NCBI GenBank assembly: GCA_018433975.1
Contig: JAHDQE010000014.1
Coordinates: 62,001-126,000, forward strand
DNA length: 64,000 nucleotides
Direction of reading: 5' to 3'
DNA from: Ornatilinea sp.
GTDB taxonomy: Bacteria > Chloroflexota > Anaerolineae > Anaerolineales > Anaerolineaceae
The notes beneath the pieces are model-generated. The model did not search any database and was not told the DNA's origin. It saw only the letters and a list, made by a program, of their open reading frames with translations. A program made the position numbers and the translations under genes. Below are positions 8,926 to 18,101 of this stretch, piece by piece (position 1 is the first letter of the stretch; the number at the start of each line of letters is the position of its first letter).

Positions 8926-8970
8926 TTCCTCTTCCCAAAATGTGAATGCAAAAAAAGGAGCTGCGGCTGT

Positions 8971-10038
8971 ATGGAAAAGTTACGGGTAGCAATAGTCGGT
9001 TGCGGGGATATTTCTCATCCCTATGCCAAAACAATCGGCGCGTATGATTTCATAGAAATTCGCGGTGCTTTTAATCCAACCAGGTCGCGCGCAGAACAAT
9101 TTACGGCATTGTTTGGAGGGAAAACATATCCTTCTTTGGAGAGCCTGCTTGCCGATGATCAGATCGATTTGATTGTTAACCTGACCACGCAAAAAGCCCA
9201 TGCCGAAATTATCCGCAAATGCTTGCAAGCCGGAAAGCATGTCCATACCGAAAAACCATTAGCCATGACTTATCAGGAAGCACAATCTCTGGCAGAGCTG
9301 GCCCGGGCGAAAGGTCTTCGGTTAAGCTGCTCTCCAATAACCTTTATGGGAGAAGCAGAGCAAACTATCTGGAAGCATATTCGGGATGGAAAAATCGGGA
9401 AAATCCGGGCAGTCTATGCCGAAGTCAATTGGGACCGACTGGAGAACTGGCATCCCAACCCCGAACCCTTCTATGAGGTCGGTGCCCACTATGACTGCGC
9501 AGTTTACCCGCTTACGATCATCACTTCCATTTTTGGGCCTGCCCAAAAGGTGATGGCTTATGGAAAAGTTCTTTATCCGGAACGGACAAAGATAGACGGA
9601 CAAAAATTCCGGGTTACCACGCCGGATTTCACCGTAGCCCTGATTGAATTTAATAACGGACCCATCGTCCGGTTGAGCAGTAATTTTTATATCAGTTGGG
9701 ATACCAAACAAAGAGGCATTGAATTTCATGGTGATGAAGGTTCGTTGTATTTAAGTAGTTGGGAACGCTTTGATGCGGATATCGAATATGCCAGATTTGG
9801 CGAAGAATACACCCCTTTACCCTATATCAAAAAACCTTTCGAAGGAATTGAATGGGCCCGGGCGCTGACGGAAACCCTGGAGGCCATCCAGCAAGACCGC
9901 CCTCACCGTTCATCCGCTGAACAGGCGGTACATGTCGTGGAAATATTGAATGCGATGGATCAATCCATGCTGACAGAAAAACCGGTAGAACTCCACACTT
10001 CATTCACTCCTCCGGAACCAATGGAATGGGCACAATAA
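8971..10038 (+). CDS. Gfo/Idh/MocA-family oxidoreductase (first of two)
   Basis: 355 residues. The N-terminal Rossmann fold starts VAIVGCGDISHPYAK, and the family EKP motif (HTEKPLAMTYQEA) is near residue 95. The C-terminal domain carries GAHYDCAVYPLTIITSIFG, where the Asp/His of the substrate pocket normally lie. Members use NAD(P) to oxidise or reduce sugars, inositols or sugar acids. It follows the permeases in the operon (RBS AAAGGAG), so its substrate is probably the imported sugar or one released by the GH35-like enzymes. The exact reaction cannot be named. Confidence 0.88.
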   Translation: MEKLRVAIVGCGDISHPYAKTIGAYDFIEIRGAFNPTRSRAEQFTALFGGKTYPSLESLLADDQIDLIVNLTTQKAHAEIIRKCLQAGKHVHTEKPLAMTYQEAQSLAELARAKGLRLSCSPITFMGEAEQTIWKHIRDGKIGKIRAVYAEVNWDRLENWHPNPEPFYEVGAHYDCAVYPLTIITSIFGPAQKVMAYGKVLYPERTKIDGQKFRVTTPDFTVALIEFNNGPIVRLSSNFYISWDTKQRGIEFHGDEGSLYLSSWERFDADIEYARFGEEYTPLPYIKKPFEGIEWARALTETLEAIQQDRPHRSSAEQAVHVVEILNAMDQSMLTEKPVELHTSFTPPEPMEWAQ

Positions 10039-10041
10039 AGA

Positions 10042-11079
10042 ATGGACAAGAAGATAAACAATAACCGACCCGTTCGATTAGGGATCATCGGCTGTGGTTT
10101 CGCAGCCCGCCGGATCCATATCCCCCGGCTGTCACAAATGAAAGACCGGTTTGAGGTCGTTGCCGTTTGCGATATCGATGAAACTTCGGCACAACAAGCA
10201 TCTGACCTGCTGGGCGGAGTCCGCATCTATCCCGACTTTGCAGCAATGTCCGATGAAATGGATTTAGAAGCTGTGGCCATTTTAACGCCGCTCCACGCGA
10301 AATTCGTGGAACAGGCCCTCCGGACGAACCTGGATGTATTTGTTGAAAAGCCTTTTTGCGAAACACCGGAAGAGGCAAAGCAGCTCTCCGCCCTGTCCCA
10401 AAAAAGTCAAAACATCGTCATGGTAGGGTCAATGCGCCTGTTTGACCCTGCCATAAAGCACCTTCAGGATTTAGTTTCCGAGCTCGGGCCGCTGCGTTGG
10501 GTCGAAGTGAGAGATTGCTGCGGGCAGAGTCTGGCAGTCGATGCTTCAGACGATCTGGTTGCGTCAAACTTCCAGGCGGGCCTTCCGGTACCTGAGGGTA
10601 AATCACGAAACGCATTGCAGTGCTTGCTCTTGGAATTTATTCACGTCATTTCAATTTTGCGCGGCGTGTTCGGAGGTCCCATATCATGCCAGGAAGCCGG
10701 TACCATGGATGATGGATGGTCTCTCACGGGGAAACTCATCTTACCGGGAAATATTCCCTGCATATTTGGAGCAACCGAATTCGCTGTGGTTCGGGCGGAG
10801 ATTTTCGACGTCAGTATACGCCTGATAGGAGAAAAAGGCTTCGCGGAAGTATTGTTTGGCGATTCAAACGAAAAGCACGGTGGAAAAACTCAAATAAATT
10901 GTTCCGGTAAAGAAAGTGTCACATTAATTTCAGACACATTCAAACTGGAATGGGAGGTGTTTTATCAAGCAATAAAATCAAGGAAATTGATCTGCAACAG
11001 TGCCAATGATGGCGCTTCAGACGTATTTCTGGCCTGGGAAATATGGAATTCAGCAATTTATGGAGAAAATCAAAAATAA
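10042..11079 (+). CDS. Gfo/Idh/MocA-family oxidoreductase (second of two)
   Basis: 345 residues, starting 3 bp after its neighbour's stop. It has a Rossmann start GIIGCGFAARRIHIPRLSQM and the motif VEKPFCETPEEA. The central substrate-binding part is less canonical: the usual Gly-rich DxGxHxxD stretch is replaced by a segment with LLLEFIHVISILRG. It may be a partner subunit, or may act on a different oxidation state of the same sugar. Paired Gfo/Idh enzymes beside glycosidases occur in redox-assisted deglycosylation systems and in inositol or keto-sugar pathways; the link here is inference. Confidence 0.82.
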   Translation: MDKKINNNRPVRLGIIGCGFAARRIHIPRLSQMKDRFEVVAVCDIDETSAQQASDLLGGVRIYPDFAAMSDEMDLEAVAILTPLHAKFVEQALRTNLDVFVEKPFCETPEEAKQLSALSQKSQNIVMVGSMRLFDPAIKHLQDLVSELGPLRWVEVRDCCGQSLAVDASDDLVASNFQAGLPVPEGKSRNALQCLLLEFIHVISILRGVFGGPISCQEAGTMDDGWSLTGKLILPGNIPCIFGATEFAVVRAEIFDVSIRLIGEKGFAEVLFGDSNEKHGGKTQINCSGKESVTLISDTFKLEWEVFYQAIKSRKLICNSANDGASDVFLAWEIWNSAIYGENQK

Positions 11080-11080
11080 A

Positions 11081-13186
11081 ATGGACATTCGAATCGAAAA
11101 TGGCAAATTAAAGTTTAATGACCAGGATATATCACTTTTGAGTGGAACCTTCCATTACTGGCGCGTACACCCGGAGAGCTGGAATCAGGTACTCCTTTCT
11201 ATCAAAGAGATGGGACTGAAGGTTGTGGAAACCTATATCCCCTGGGAATTTCATGAGATCAGTCAGGATGAATTTGATTTTGAAGGACGAACAGACTCTC
11301 GAAGAGATCTGGCCAGCTTTTTAAAAATGACCAAAGACATGGGCCTCTGGTTGATCATCCGTCCCGGCCCATATATTTATTCCGAATGGGTAAATATGGG
11401 TGTTCCGGATGATGTTTTGCCCTACCACCGGATGCACCCCTATTTCAAGAATCGTGCAGCCGCTTACATCCAATCCGTTTCAGAGGTCATAGCACCCTAC
11501 CAGATCACTCAGGGTGGGAACATTATCCTTTTAGAACCCGAGAACGAAGTGGATACATTCGAGCAGTTGTATGAAGCTCAACTGGGATTGGGCGAAGAAC
11601 CCGGGCCGTTTCAAGCCTTTCTCAAAGAGCGATATAACGGCAGCATTGAAGAACTGAATAAAAAATGGGGCTCACATCTGGCTTCTTTTGACAATGCCCA
11701 TGCTGTAACGGATGATATGGAGCTGGATTCCGAATACACGGCACGTTATCTGGATTTCGTCGCTTTCCGTGCAGATTACATCACGAAGTGTGTGGATTAT
11801 TATGCCCGAGAATTCAAGAAGTGCGGGATCGACATTCCCATGTATGCTAACGCCTACGATATCGTAAATGTTCAGGACTTTAAAGATCTGGAATCCGTTG
11901 TTTCCCTGGTCGGTCTCGATTCCTATCCCGCGAAAGAATTTACCGGGAAGTTTTCACCCAAGGGAGAAGATTACAGTCACAGAAGGCTTGGCGAAGTCTT
12001 CCGGTATCTGCGGACCTTTTCAAATTGTGCCTATCTCGCTGAATACCAGGCGGGTACCGCCTATGGCATGCACTATTGGGTCGGCGTTTTAGAGCCCAAT
12101 CATTATGTCATGACCAGCCTGGCGGCCATTCAGGGAGGAATTCAGGGGTGGAATTGGTTCATGATTGTCAATCATGATAACTGGATGATGTGCCCGATTA
12201 ATGAATTCGGAAGAAAGCAGGGCGAACTGTTCAGCGCTTTCTCTGAAATGATCGGTTTATTCAATCACATGGATGTCTCCGGTCTGGAGCGCGTCACGAA
12301 CACCTCCGCCTTCTTCAATCTTAAGCATCAATGCACAAGGGCTATTCTGGATGATCCGGTTCTATCTACAATGTATAAAGCAGGGATAGATTACAGTTTT
12401 TATAATCCCACGACCGGGAAAACAACCAAACCCGTTCTGTTTTATCCAGGGATGCGGTGGTTGCCAGCCGAAGACCAGCAGCACCTGTTGGATTATGTCC
12501 AAAGCGGCGGGAATCTTGTTTTATTCGAGACACTGCCGGTGTATGCCGAAGATGATAAAACAAAAATCAATAAATTAGGTCTGGTAAGTGCAGATGCCTC
12601 AACCAATGTGCCCTTCCTGGATCATCTTGCGTCGGAAGTACAGATTGATCTTGACGGCAATAAAACATTGGTGAGAGATCCTCTCCTTTATTATCGCTGT
12701 GAGACTCCGGGCGAACCCATTTACGGCGAACGGGTGGATACGGAAGCAATATTAGATACCGATTTTGAGGAAAATCGTGCTTTACGCCAGTTTATTTTTG
12801 GAAAAAAGTACAAAGTTGGCTATCACGAGAAGCGTGGCAAGGGATCCATCACAGTCCTGACTGTGAAACCAACTCCAGCTTTGATGAGAAGCGTTCTTCA
12901 ATATCTGGGGTCCACGATTCCGATCTATTCACACAACCCCGAAATAAAAGCTTCCCTCTTCAAAAACGATGCAGTTTATTATGCGGTTTTGTTAAACACC
13001 TCCAATGAAGCAGTCACAACCCCCATGGATATTTCAATAGATGGTTTAGAAATAAGCAATTACTCTATCAAGAATCTTCGGGAAAAAGACGGCATTGAAT
13101 TGGATGCCAGCCAGTTTGGCAATGGGCGAATATACCTGAGACTACCTCGAAAGAATGGGACCGTTCTGGAGATCAGGAAAAAGTAG
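11081..13186 (+). CDS. GH35-like beta-galactosidase family glycosidase (copy 1)
   Basis: 701 residues without signal peptide, so cytoplasmic. The N-terminal TIM barrel shows ETYIPWEFHEI and GLWLIIRPGPYIYSEW, as in GH35. The acid/base is expected at Glu156 (LEPENEVD) and the nucleophile at Glu321 (YLAEYQAG). A middle domain (VLFYPGMRWLPAEDQQHLL...GGNLVLFE) resembles the amidotransferase-like domain of GH42. Start: ATG 11081 aligns with the paralogue; ATG 11060, overlapping the upstream gene, is possible. It probably hydrolyses an imported beta-galactoside or related oligosaccharide. Substrate is not determined. Confidence 0.82.
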   Translation: MDIRIENGKLKFNDQDISLLSGTFHYWRVHPESWNQVLLSIKEMGLKVVETYIPWEFHEISQDEFDFEGRTDSRRDLASFLKMTKDMGLWLIIRPGPYIYSEWVNMGVPDDVLPYHRMHPYFKNRAAAYIQSVSEVIAPYQITQGGNIILLEPENEVDTFEQLYEAQLGLGEEPGPFQAFLKERYNGSIEELNKKWGSHLASFDNAHAVTDDMELDSEYTARYLDFVAFRADYITKCVDYYAREFKKCGIDIPMYANAYDIVNVQDFKDLESVVSLVGLDSYPAKEFTGKFSPKGEDYSHRRLGEVFRYLRTFSNCAYLAEYQAGTAYGMHYWVGVLEPNHYVMTSLAAIQGGIQGWNWFMIVNHDNWMMCPINEFGRKQGELFSAFSEMIGLFNHMDVSGLERVTNTSAFFNLKHQCTRAILDDPVLSTMYKAGIDYSFYNPTTGKTTKPVLFYPGMRWLPAEDQQHLLDYVQSGGNLVLFETLPVYAEDDKTKINKLGLVSADASTNVPFLDHLASEVQIDLDGNKTLVRDPLLYYRCETPGEPIYGERVDTEAILDTDFEENRALRQFIFGKKYKVGYHEKRGKGSITVLTVKPTPALMRSVLQYLGSTIPIYSHNPEIKASLFKNDAVYYAVLLNTSNEAVTTPMDISIDGLEISNYSIKNLREKDGIELDASQFGNGRIYLRLPRKNGTVLEIRKK

Positions 13187-13217
13187 ACGATCAATAACTA
13201 ACCAGGAGGATGAGCAA

Positions 13218-15332
13218 TTGAAAATCGAAGTGAAGATCGAAAAAGGGATAATCCGTGTTGGAAATAAAAAAGCCTCATTATTGAGCGGAGCTGTCCATTA
13301 TTGGCGGCTGCACCCCAATAGCTGGAGAACGGTTCTTAACGCTATAAAAGACATGGGCTTGGAAACCATTGAAACATATATTCCCTGGGAGTTTCATGAA
13401 ATTGAAAAAGGGGTATATGATTTTTCAGGCAAAACAGACTCTCGAAGAGATCTCGCCGGTTTTTTGGGATTAGTCCAGGAAATGGGATTCTGGTTAATTG
13501 TTCGCCCGGGCCCATTCATCTATTCGGAATGGGTTCACATGGGTGTTCCAAAGGATGTGGCAAAATTCCACAGGATGCACCCCACATTCACGGCCCGAGC
13601 TGCCGATTACATTCAGCATGTCAGTGAAGTCATCGTCCCATTCTTAGCCACCTCGGGTGGGAACGTCATCATGCTCCAGGCCGAAAACGAAACCGATCTC
13701 TTTGAGCAATGCTATGAGGAACAACTGGGCCTGGGGAACACCCCCGGACCTTTCCAGGCATACCTGAATGAAAAATACGGTGGTGATATCGAAAAATTGA
13801 ACAAGCGTTGGGATACGGATTTCACTTCTTTTGACCAACCGCGCGCAATTATGGATCTGATTGAGGTTCAGGATGAATATTTCAATCGGTTTGAAGATTT
13901 CGTAGGGTTCCGGGCGGACTATATTACAAATTGCGTTGATTTTTATACAAAAGAATTTCAAAAAAATGGTTTCGACATTCCCACCGCCAGCAACACCTAC
14001 AATATTTATCACATCCAGAATTTTGAAGACATTGGAAAAGTCGTAGATCTGCCCGGTGTAGATGCCTACCCGGCAAATGAATTCGCAGATCAAACTTCCG
14101 CGTCCGGTGAAGAACTTGGGCACCGGCATCTGGAAGAAGTTTTCCGGTATTATCGCACTTTCAACGAGACGGCTTACATTGCAGAATATGAATGCGGTGT
14201 TGGGCATGGCCTCCATTATTACTCCAACGTGCTTTGGCCGAACCATTTCGTCATGACCAATCTGACGGCCATTCAAGCGGGCATCCATGCCTGGAACTGG
14301 TATATGCTTGTAAATCGGGATAATTGGATGATGTCTCCCATCAATGAATGGGGGCGGAAACAAGGCGAAATGTTTACAGTCTTCGCCGAAACCGTGAAGA
14401 TGTACAAACACATGGATGTTCCTTCTCTGGAGAAATTAACCAACACCAGTATTTCTTTCTTCAACAAATATCACTGGTTGAAAGAAGCTCTAAGAGACCC
14501 CTCTTTACAGGCCGTATACGGTGCCGGTATTGATTACGAATTCTTTAATTTGAATACCGAAACTTTCAAAAAACCGATCATGTTCTACTCGGGCGCACGA
14601 TGGCTCCCGGAAGAAGAGCAGAAAAAGCTGCTGAAGTATGTTGAAGAAGGTGGAAATCTCGTTTTCTTCCAGACCCTGCCGTTATACGGAGCCGAGGGCA
14701 AAAAGGCGAACATTCTCGGCCTGGTACGGCCGGACCGTATTCCTCAAGAGCCTTTCCTGGATCATCTGGCATCCGAAACCGAAATCGATCTGGGTGGGAA
14801 TAAGATACTGACGCGCGCTCCATTCTTTGTCTATGACTATGAGACGCCGGGCGAACCCATTATTGGAACCCGCGTGGACACCAACAATGTAATGGATACC
14901 GATTTTGAAGAAAACATTTACCTGCGCAGTCTGATCTTCGGTCATAAATATCAAGTAGGGTATAATGAAAAACGAGGTAAAGGCTCAATTACCGTGGTTG
15001 GCGCCAATCCCACTCCTGAACTTGTGACTGCAATTCATCATTATCTGGGAGTCTCGATCCCCATTCTTTCACACACCCAATCGGTGAAGCCGGCTTTATT
15101 CAAAGGACAGGATGCCTATTATGCAGTCCTGATCAATACCGGCAATCAGGATGAGTACGCCCCCATTAACCTGGACCTTGACCTGCTAAAGGATGGTAAC
15201 TATACAGCCAGAAGCCTTCGCGAAACCGAAGAAATCAAAGTAGATGATCGTGAATTAGCAAATGGAAGAATTTATGTACACATCCCGCGCAAAAACGGTA
15301 CAATATTGGAAATTAAAAAACTTGACAATTAA
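13218..15332 (+). CDS. GH35-like beta-galactosidase family glycosidase (copy 2)
   Basis: 704 residues, a close full-length paralogue of the preceding gene with the same domain order. It starts at TTG 13218: a perfect AGGAGGA lies 7 nt upstream, and an in-between ATG leads to an immediate stop. The candidate acid/base is Glu158 (LQAENETD) and the nucleophile lies in YIAEYECG near residue 323. Both catalytic sites are intact, so this is not a dead copy. The differences around the acid/base (EPENEVD versus QAENETD) suggest altered specificity. The tandem arrangement points to duplication inside the operon. Confidence 0.82.
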   Translation: MKIEVKIEKGIIRVGNKKASLLSGAVHYWRLHPNSWRTVLNAIKDMGLETIETYIPWEFHEIEKGVYDFSGKTDSRRDLAGFLGLVQEMGFWLIVRPGPFIYSEWVHMGVPKDVAKFHRMHPTFTARAADYIQHVSEVIVPFLATSGGNVIMLQAENETDLFEQCYEEQLGLGNTPGPFQAYLNEKYGGDIEKLNKRWDTDFTSFDQPRAIMDLIEVQDEYFNRFEDFVGFRADYITNCVDFYTKEFQKNGFDIPTASNTYNIYHIQNFEDIGKVVDLPGVDAYPANEFADQTSASGEELGHRHLEEVFRYYRTFNETAYIAEYECGVGHGLHYYSNVLWPNHFVMTNLTAIQAGIHAWNWYMLVNRDNWMMSPINEWGRKQGEMFTVFAETVKMYKHMDVPSLEKLTNTSISFFNKYHWLKEALRDPSLQAVYGAGIDYEFFNLNTETFKKPIMFYSGARWLPEEEQKKLLKYVEEGGNLVFFQTLPLYGAEGKKANILGLVRPDRIPQEPFLDHLASETEIDLGGNKILTRAPFFVYDYETPGEPIIGTRVDTNNVMDTDFEENIYLRSLIFGHKYQVGYNEKRGKGSITVVGANPTPELVTAIHHYLGVSIPILSHTQSVKPALFKGQDAYYAVLINTGNQDEYAPINLDLDLLKDGNYTARSLRETEEIKVDDRELANGRIYVHIPRKNGTILEIKKLDN

Positions 15333-15367
15333 CGGTTTAATTAACCTGTTTTATTGAGGAGGATAAA

Positions 15368-15544
15368 ATGCCTTTCCGATTAGGGCTTCCTGAATTGATT
15401 ATCATCTTGGTAATCGTGGTTTTATTGTTTGGAATTGGAAGAATTAACAAAATAGCAGGCGAACTGGGATCTGGAATCAAAGCATTTCGCAAAGGTCTGC
15501 AGGACGACGAAGAAGAAACAAAAAAAGAAGACGATTCCAAGTAA
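15368..15544 (+). CDS. tatA: Sec-independent translocase subunit TatA/E
   Basis: 58 residues: a short N-terminus, one membrane helix (ELIIILVIVVLLFGIGRI), then an amphipathic helix (INKIAGELGSGIKAFRKGL) and an acidic tail. This is the standard TatA layout, though the usual FGP hinge reads FGI here. ATG 15368 has GAGGAGG 4 nt upstream. It forms the size-variable channel that moves folded proteins with twin-arginine signals. It lies 36 bp after the second glycosidase gene, so it may be read through from the sugar operon. Confidence 0.88.
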   Translation: MPFRLGLPELIIILVIVVLLFGIGRINKIAGELGSGIKAFRKGLQDDEEETKKEDDSK

Positions 15545-15576
15545 AAACAATACCACTATATTTACAAAAGACCATT

Positions 15577-15603
15577 CAAAGGCAGGCATTCTGCCTGCCT
15601 TTG
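15577..15603 (+). terminator. Stem-loop after tatA
   Basis: Perfect 12-bp arms (15577-15588, 15592-15603) with a 3-nt loop. It is not followed by a clear T run, so it may attenuate rather than end transcription into the TatB-like gene. Confidence 0.6.
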
Positions 15604-15636
15604 AAATTAAACTTTAACACTCTGTAAGGGTCTGAA

Positions 15637-16065
15637 ATGAAGATTTTAAATATAGGTCCAATGGAATTAGTTTTTATATTAATTATTGTCTTAATTGTTC
15701 TGGGACCTAAAGACATGGTTCAATACGGGCGGAAACTGGGTAAATTTATCCGGGATTTCGTAAAATCTCCTTTATGGCGGGATCTGATCAGTACATCCCG
15801 GGAAATCCAAGATTTTCCCAAAAAGATCATGCGTGAGACCGAATTGGATAAGGTGCTGAACGAAGTAGAAGGCAGCTTAAGGGAAACCGCAAAAGAAACT
15901 GAACGGATCATTAACGACACCCAGGAAAAACTCACGGTCAACCTTCCCCCGAAAGAGAAGCTGGAAGAAAAGGGAGAAGAAACAGCAGAACAACCCGGTG
16001 AGGAATCATCAGAGGCCGGCGGCGTAAACGATCCGGAAGATCACCATATTTCACCCAAAATTTAG
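15637..16065 (+). CDS. tatB: TatB-like twin-arginine translocase subunit
   Basis: 142 residues. An N-terminal membrane helix (LVFILIIVLIVLGP) ends in the Gly-Pro hinge and is followed by an amphipathic helix and a long, charged, coiled-coil-like tail. Its length and position before tatC fit TatB, which with TatC recognises twin-arginine signals. TatA and TatB are hard to tell apart in Gram-positive-like lineages, so the symbol is tentative. It ends 17 bp before tatC. Confidence 0.78.
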   Translation: MKILNIGPMELVFILIIVLIVLGPKDMVQYGRKLGKFIRDFVKSPLWRDLISTSREIQDFPKKIMRETELDKVLNEVEGSLRETAKETERIINDTQEKLTVNLPPKEKLEEKGEETAEQPGEESSEAGGVNDPEDHHISPKI

Positions 16066-16082
16066 ACCATCGAGCAGAAAAA

Positions 16083-16811
16083 ATGAGCGACAATTCATTA
16101 GAGATGAGCTATCTCGAACATATTAATGAACTACGGAAGAGGTTGTTTCGTGCTTTATTGGCATTAATTATTGGGGTTTTATTAAGTTTTATATTCTCTA
16201 CTTTCGCAATAAATCTTCTGGTTATCCCGATCGGGGGGCTGGATAAGTTACAGGCCATTGAAGTAACCGAAAGTATCAGCGTTTACATGCGCGTTGCTCT
16301 GTTGAGCGGTTTTATACTGGCATTCCCGGTAATTCTCTTTGAGATATTAGCGTTTATCTTACCTGGCCTGAAAAAATCGGAAAAGAAATGGCTGTTGCTG
16401 GCTTTACCCTTTGCAACCATCCTGTTCGTGGGTGGCGTCACCTTTACCTATTTTGTCATGCTGCCCGCAGCAGTGCCTTTTTTGGTTAATTTCCTGGGTG
16501 TCCAGACCATCCCTAGTTTGAACAATTATATTAAGTTTGTAACCAATATGATGTTTTGGATTGGCATCAGCTTTGAAATGCCGCTGTTGATATTCATTCT
16601 GGCAAAATTTGGGGTCGTATCCGGGAAAATGCTTTTAAAGCAGTGGCGTATCGCTGTTGTCGTTATCGCAGTCATTGCAGCCGTTGTCAGTCCAACGGTT
16701 GATCCCGTCAACATGGGGCTCTTGATGCTGCCACTGTTCGCACTATATATATTAAGCGTACTGCTCGCTTTCACTGCAAAGAAAAACACAAAAAAGTCGG
16801 ACGAACTTTAA
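16083..16811 (+). CDS. tatC: Sec-independent translocase subunit TatC
   Basis: 242 residues with the six-helix TatC layout. The conserved N-terminal signature is MSYLEHINELRKRLFRALLAL. Later blocks include ESISVYMRVALLSGFILAFPV and FEMPLLIFILAKFGVVS, with VVSPTVDP before the last helix. TatC binds twin-arginine signal peptides in the cytoplasmic membrane. Likely local clients are the sugar-binding lipoprotein at 5.8 kb and the metallophosphoesterase at 36.2 kb, both with RR motifs. A terminator follows. Confidence 0.95.
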   Translation: MSDNSLEMSYLEHINELRKRLFRALLALIIGVLLSFIFSTFAINLLVIPIGGLDKLQAIEVTESISVYMRVALLSGFILAFPVILFEILAFILPGLKKSEKKWLLLALPFATILFVGGVTFTYFVMLPAAVPFLVNFLGVQTIPSLNNYIKFVTNMMFWIGISFEMPLLIFILAKFGVVSGKMLLKQWRIAVVVIAVIAAVVSPTVDPVNMGLLMLPLFALYILSVLLAFTAKKNTKKSDEL

Positions 16812-16866
16812 ACCAAATCCCAAAACGGACAACTACATTCATAAAAATCGATTAAGGAATACCGCT

Positions 16867-16899
16867 AAAAAATTCGCCATCATATCAGGCGAATTTTTT
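16867..16899 (+). terminator. Intrinsic terminator after tatC
   Basis: Perfect 12-bp arms (16867-16878, 16888-16899) around a 9-nt loop. The 3' arm ends in six T residues, so it forms a good rho-independent terminator for the tat genes. Confidence 0.85.
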
Positions 16900-17047
16900 A
16901 ATCCGCAACCCTATTGCTTTTGGCAATCCGGGCTTCTATAATAAAACCACTTACTGGTGAGCGGGGAAATACGGTGGGGTAAATGCCGGTCCATTTGTCG
17001 CCAGGTTTCAGATGTAATTATTCTCAATCTTATAAAGAGGTTTCTCC

Positions 17048-17806
17048 ATGCAAAATGAAATTATGAATTCTCTGCCTCGGCTGCTTGGTCTGCTCGGCCT
17101 GACTTTCTTTTGCGGCGTTTTGCCACTGCTGTTCGCTGCGGTTACGTTCTATACCGCTAGAAAACGGGGTTCGTTGAACAACACCTTGAAAAAGAGCCCA
17201 TTGGTTCCCATCGCATCCCTCAAACCGGACAGTTCGCTGGCCTGTATCAGCGGCCAGATCAAGCGGCTCACACCCTCTGCCAACCATGCTTTGCTCCGGC
17301 TGAAGGTTGAAACATGGGACAGCGGCGGAGAAGATGACCGCCCCGGGTGGAGGCCGTTCACAGATAAGATAGCGGCTTCCCCATTCCTGTTGAAGGACAG
17401 CAGCGGTGAAGTGTGGGTCAATCCGCAGCAAATTGACAAGAATCTATTGGGGAACGGCTCAGAACCTACTCAGGATCAGCTTAATGAAGCAATCGAAATA
17501 CTGGGAATTGACCCCGCTATATTCCAAAACGGGAAGTTTCGCTATATGCTGTGGGAATTGAATCCCGGGCAAACCGTCACCGTGATGGGGATTCCACAGC
17601 AGCACGAAGGCGCGCTCTGGTTTTCTAAAGCCGAAGATCAGCTCATGGTGGTCAGCAGCCTCTCTTATCCTCAGATTACGGCAGAAGTATCCCAGCAGTC
17701 CTCAAAGGCCGGCGTGTTTACCATGATCCTGGGCATTCCGGGACTTCTGTTTCTCATCATTGGATGTGTCATGCTCACTACCACGCTGGTGAAACTGCTG
17801 CTCTAG
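17048..17806 (+). CDS. GIDE-domain membrane protein
   Basis: 252 residues with a membrane helix at each end (about residues 10-35 and 222-250) and a soluble middle. The middle contains LVPIASLKPDSSLACISGQI and SPFLLKDSSGEVWVNPQQID. These resemble the GIDE domain (PF12483), found between the two helices of the mitochondrial E3 ligase MULAN and in bacterial proteins of unknown role. No RING domain is present here. The RBS AAAGAGG precedes ATG 17048. Function unknown; the resemblance is by motif reading only. Confidence 0.65.
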   Translation: MQNEIMNSLPRLLGLLGLTFFCGVLPLLFAAVTFYTARKRGSLNNTLKKSPLVPIASLKPDSSLACISGQIKRLTPSANHALLRLKVETWDSGGEDDRPGWRPFTDKIAASPFLLKDSSGEVWVNPQQIDKNLLGNGSEPTQDQLNEAIEILGIDPAIFQNGKFRYMLWELNPGQTVTVMGIPQQHEGALWFSKAEDQLMVVSSLSYPQITAEVSQQSSKAGVFTMILGIPGLLFLIIGCVMLTTTLVKLLL

Positions 17807-18101
17807 CCCTAAAGTCATACAAACCGGATACAGAGGCCGCAGCCTTCCTGGTTCATACCGGCACATTTTCCACAACTTTCATCCTCCTGACCCATGAAGG
17901 GCCTGGCCTGTATTGTATACTCACTACCGGAAGTACGGATTAGCATGCATAAGTCGCAAAAGATAAAAAGAGGTCCTTTCTTCCGAAACACTTTCGTCTA
18001 TAATAGAGCAATCCGTAAGGCTCTAAGCGGAGTTTTATTGTCTGAAAACCATTCAAACGCAGTCATGTTGGAATGCAGTGTTTATAAGAAAGGTGGCTTT
18101 A

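Noticed and set aside
13644-14411. Open frame of 255 codons on the minus strand across the second glycosidase
   Set aside because: Antisense shadow of a well supported gene; no family features.
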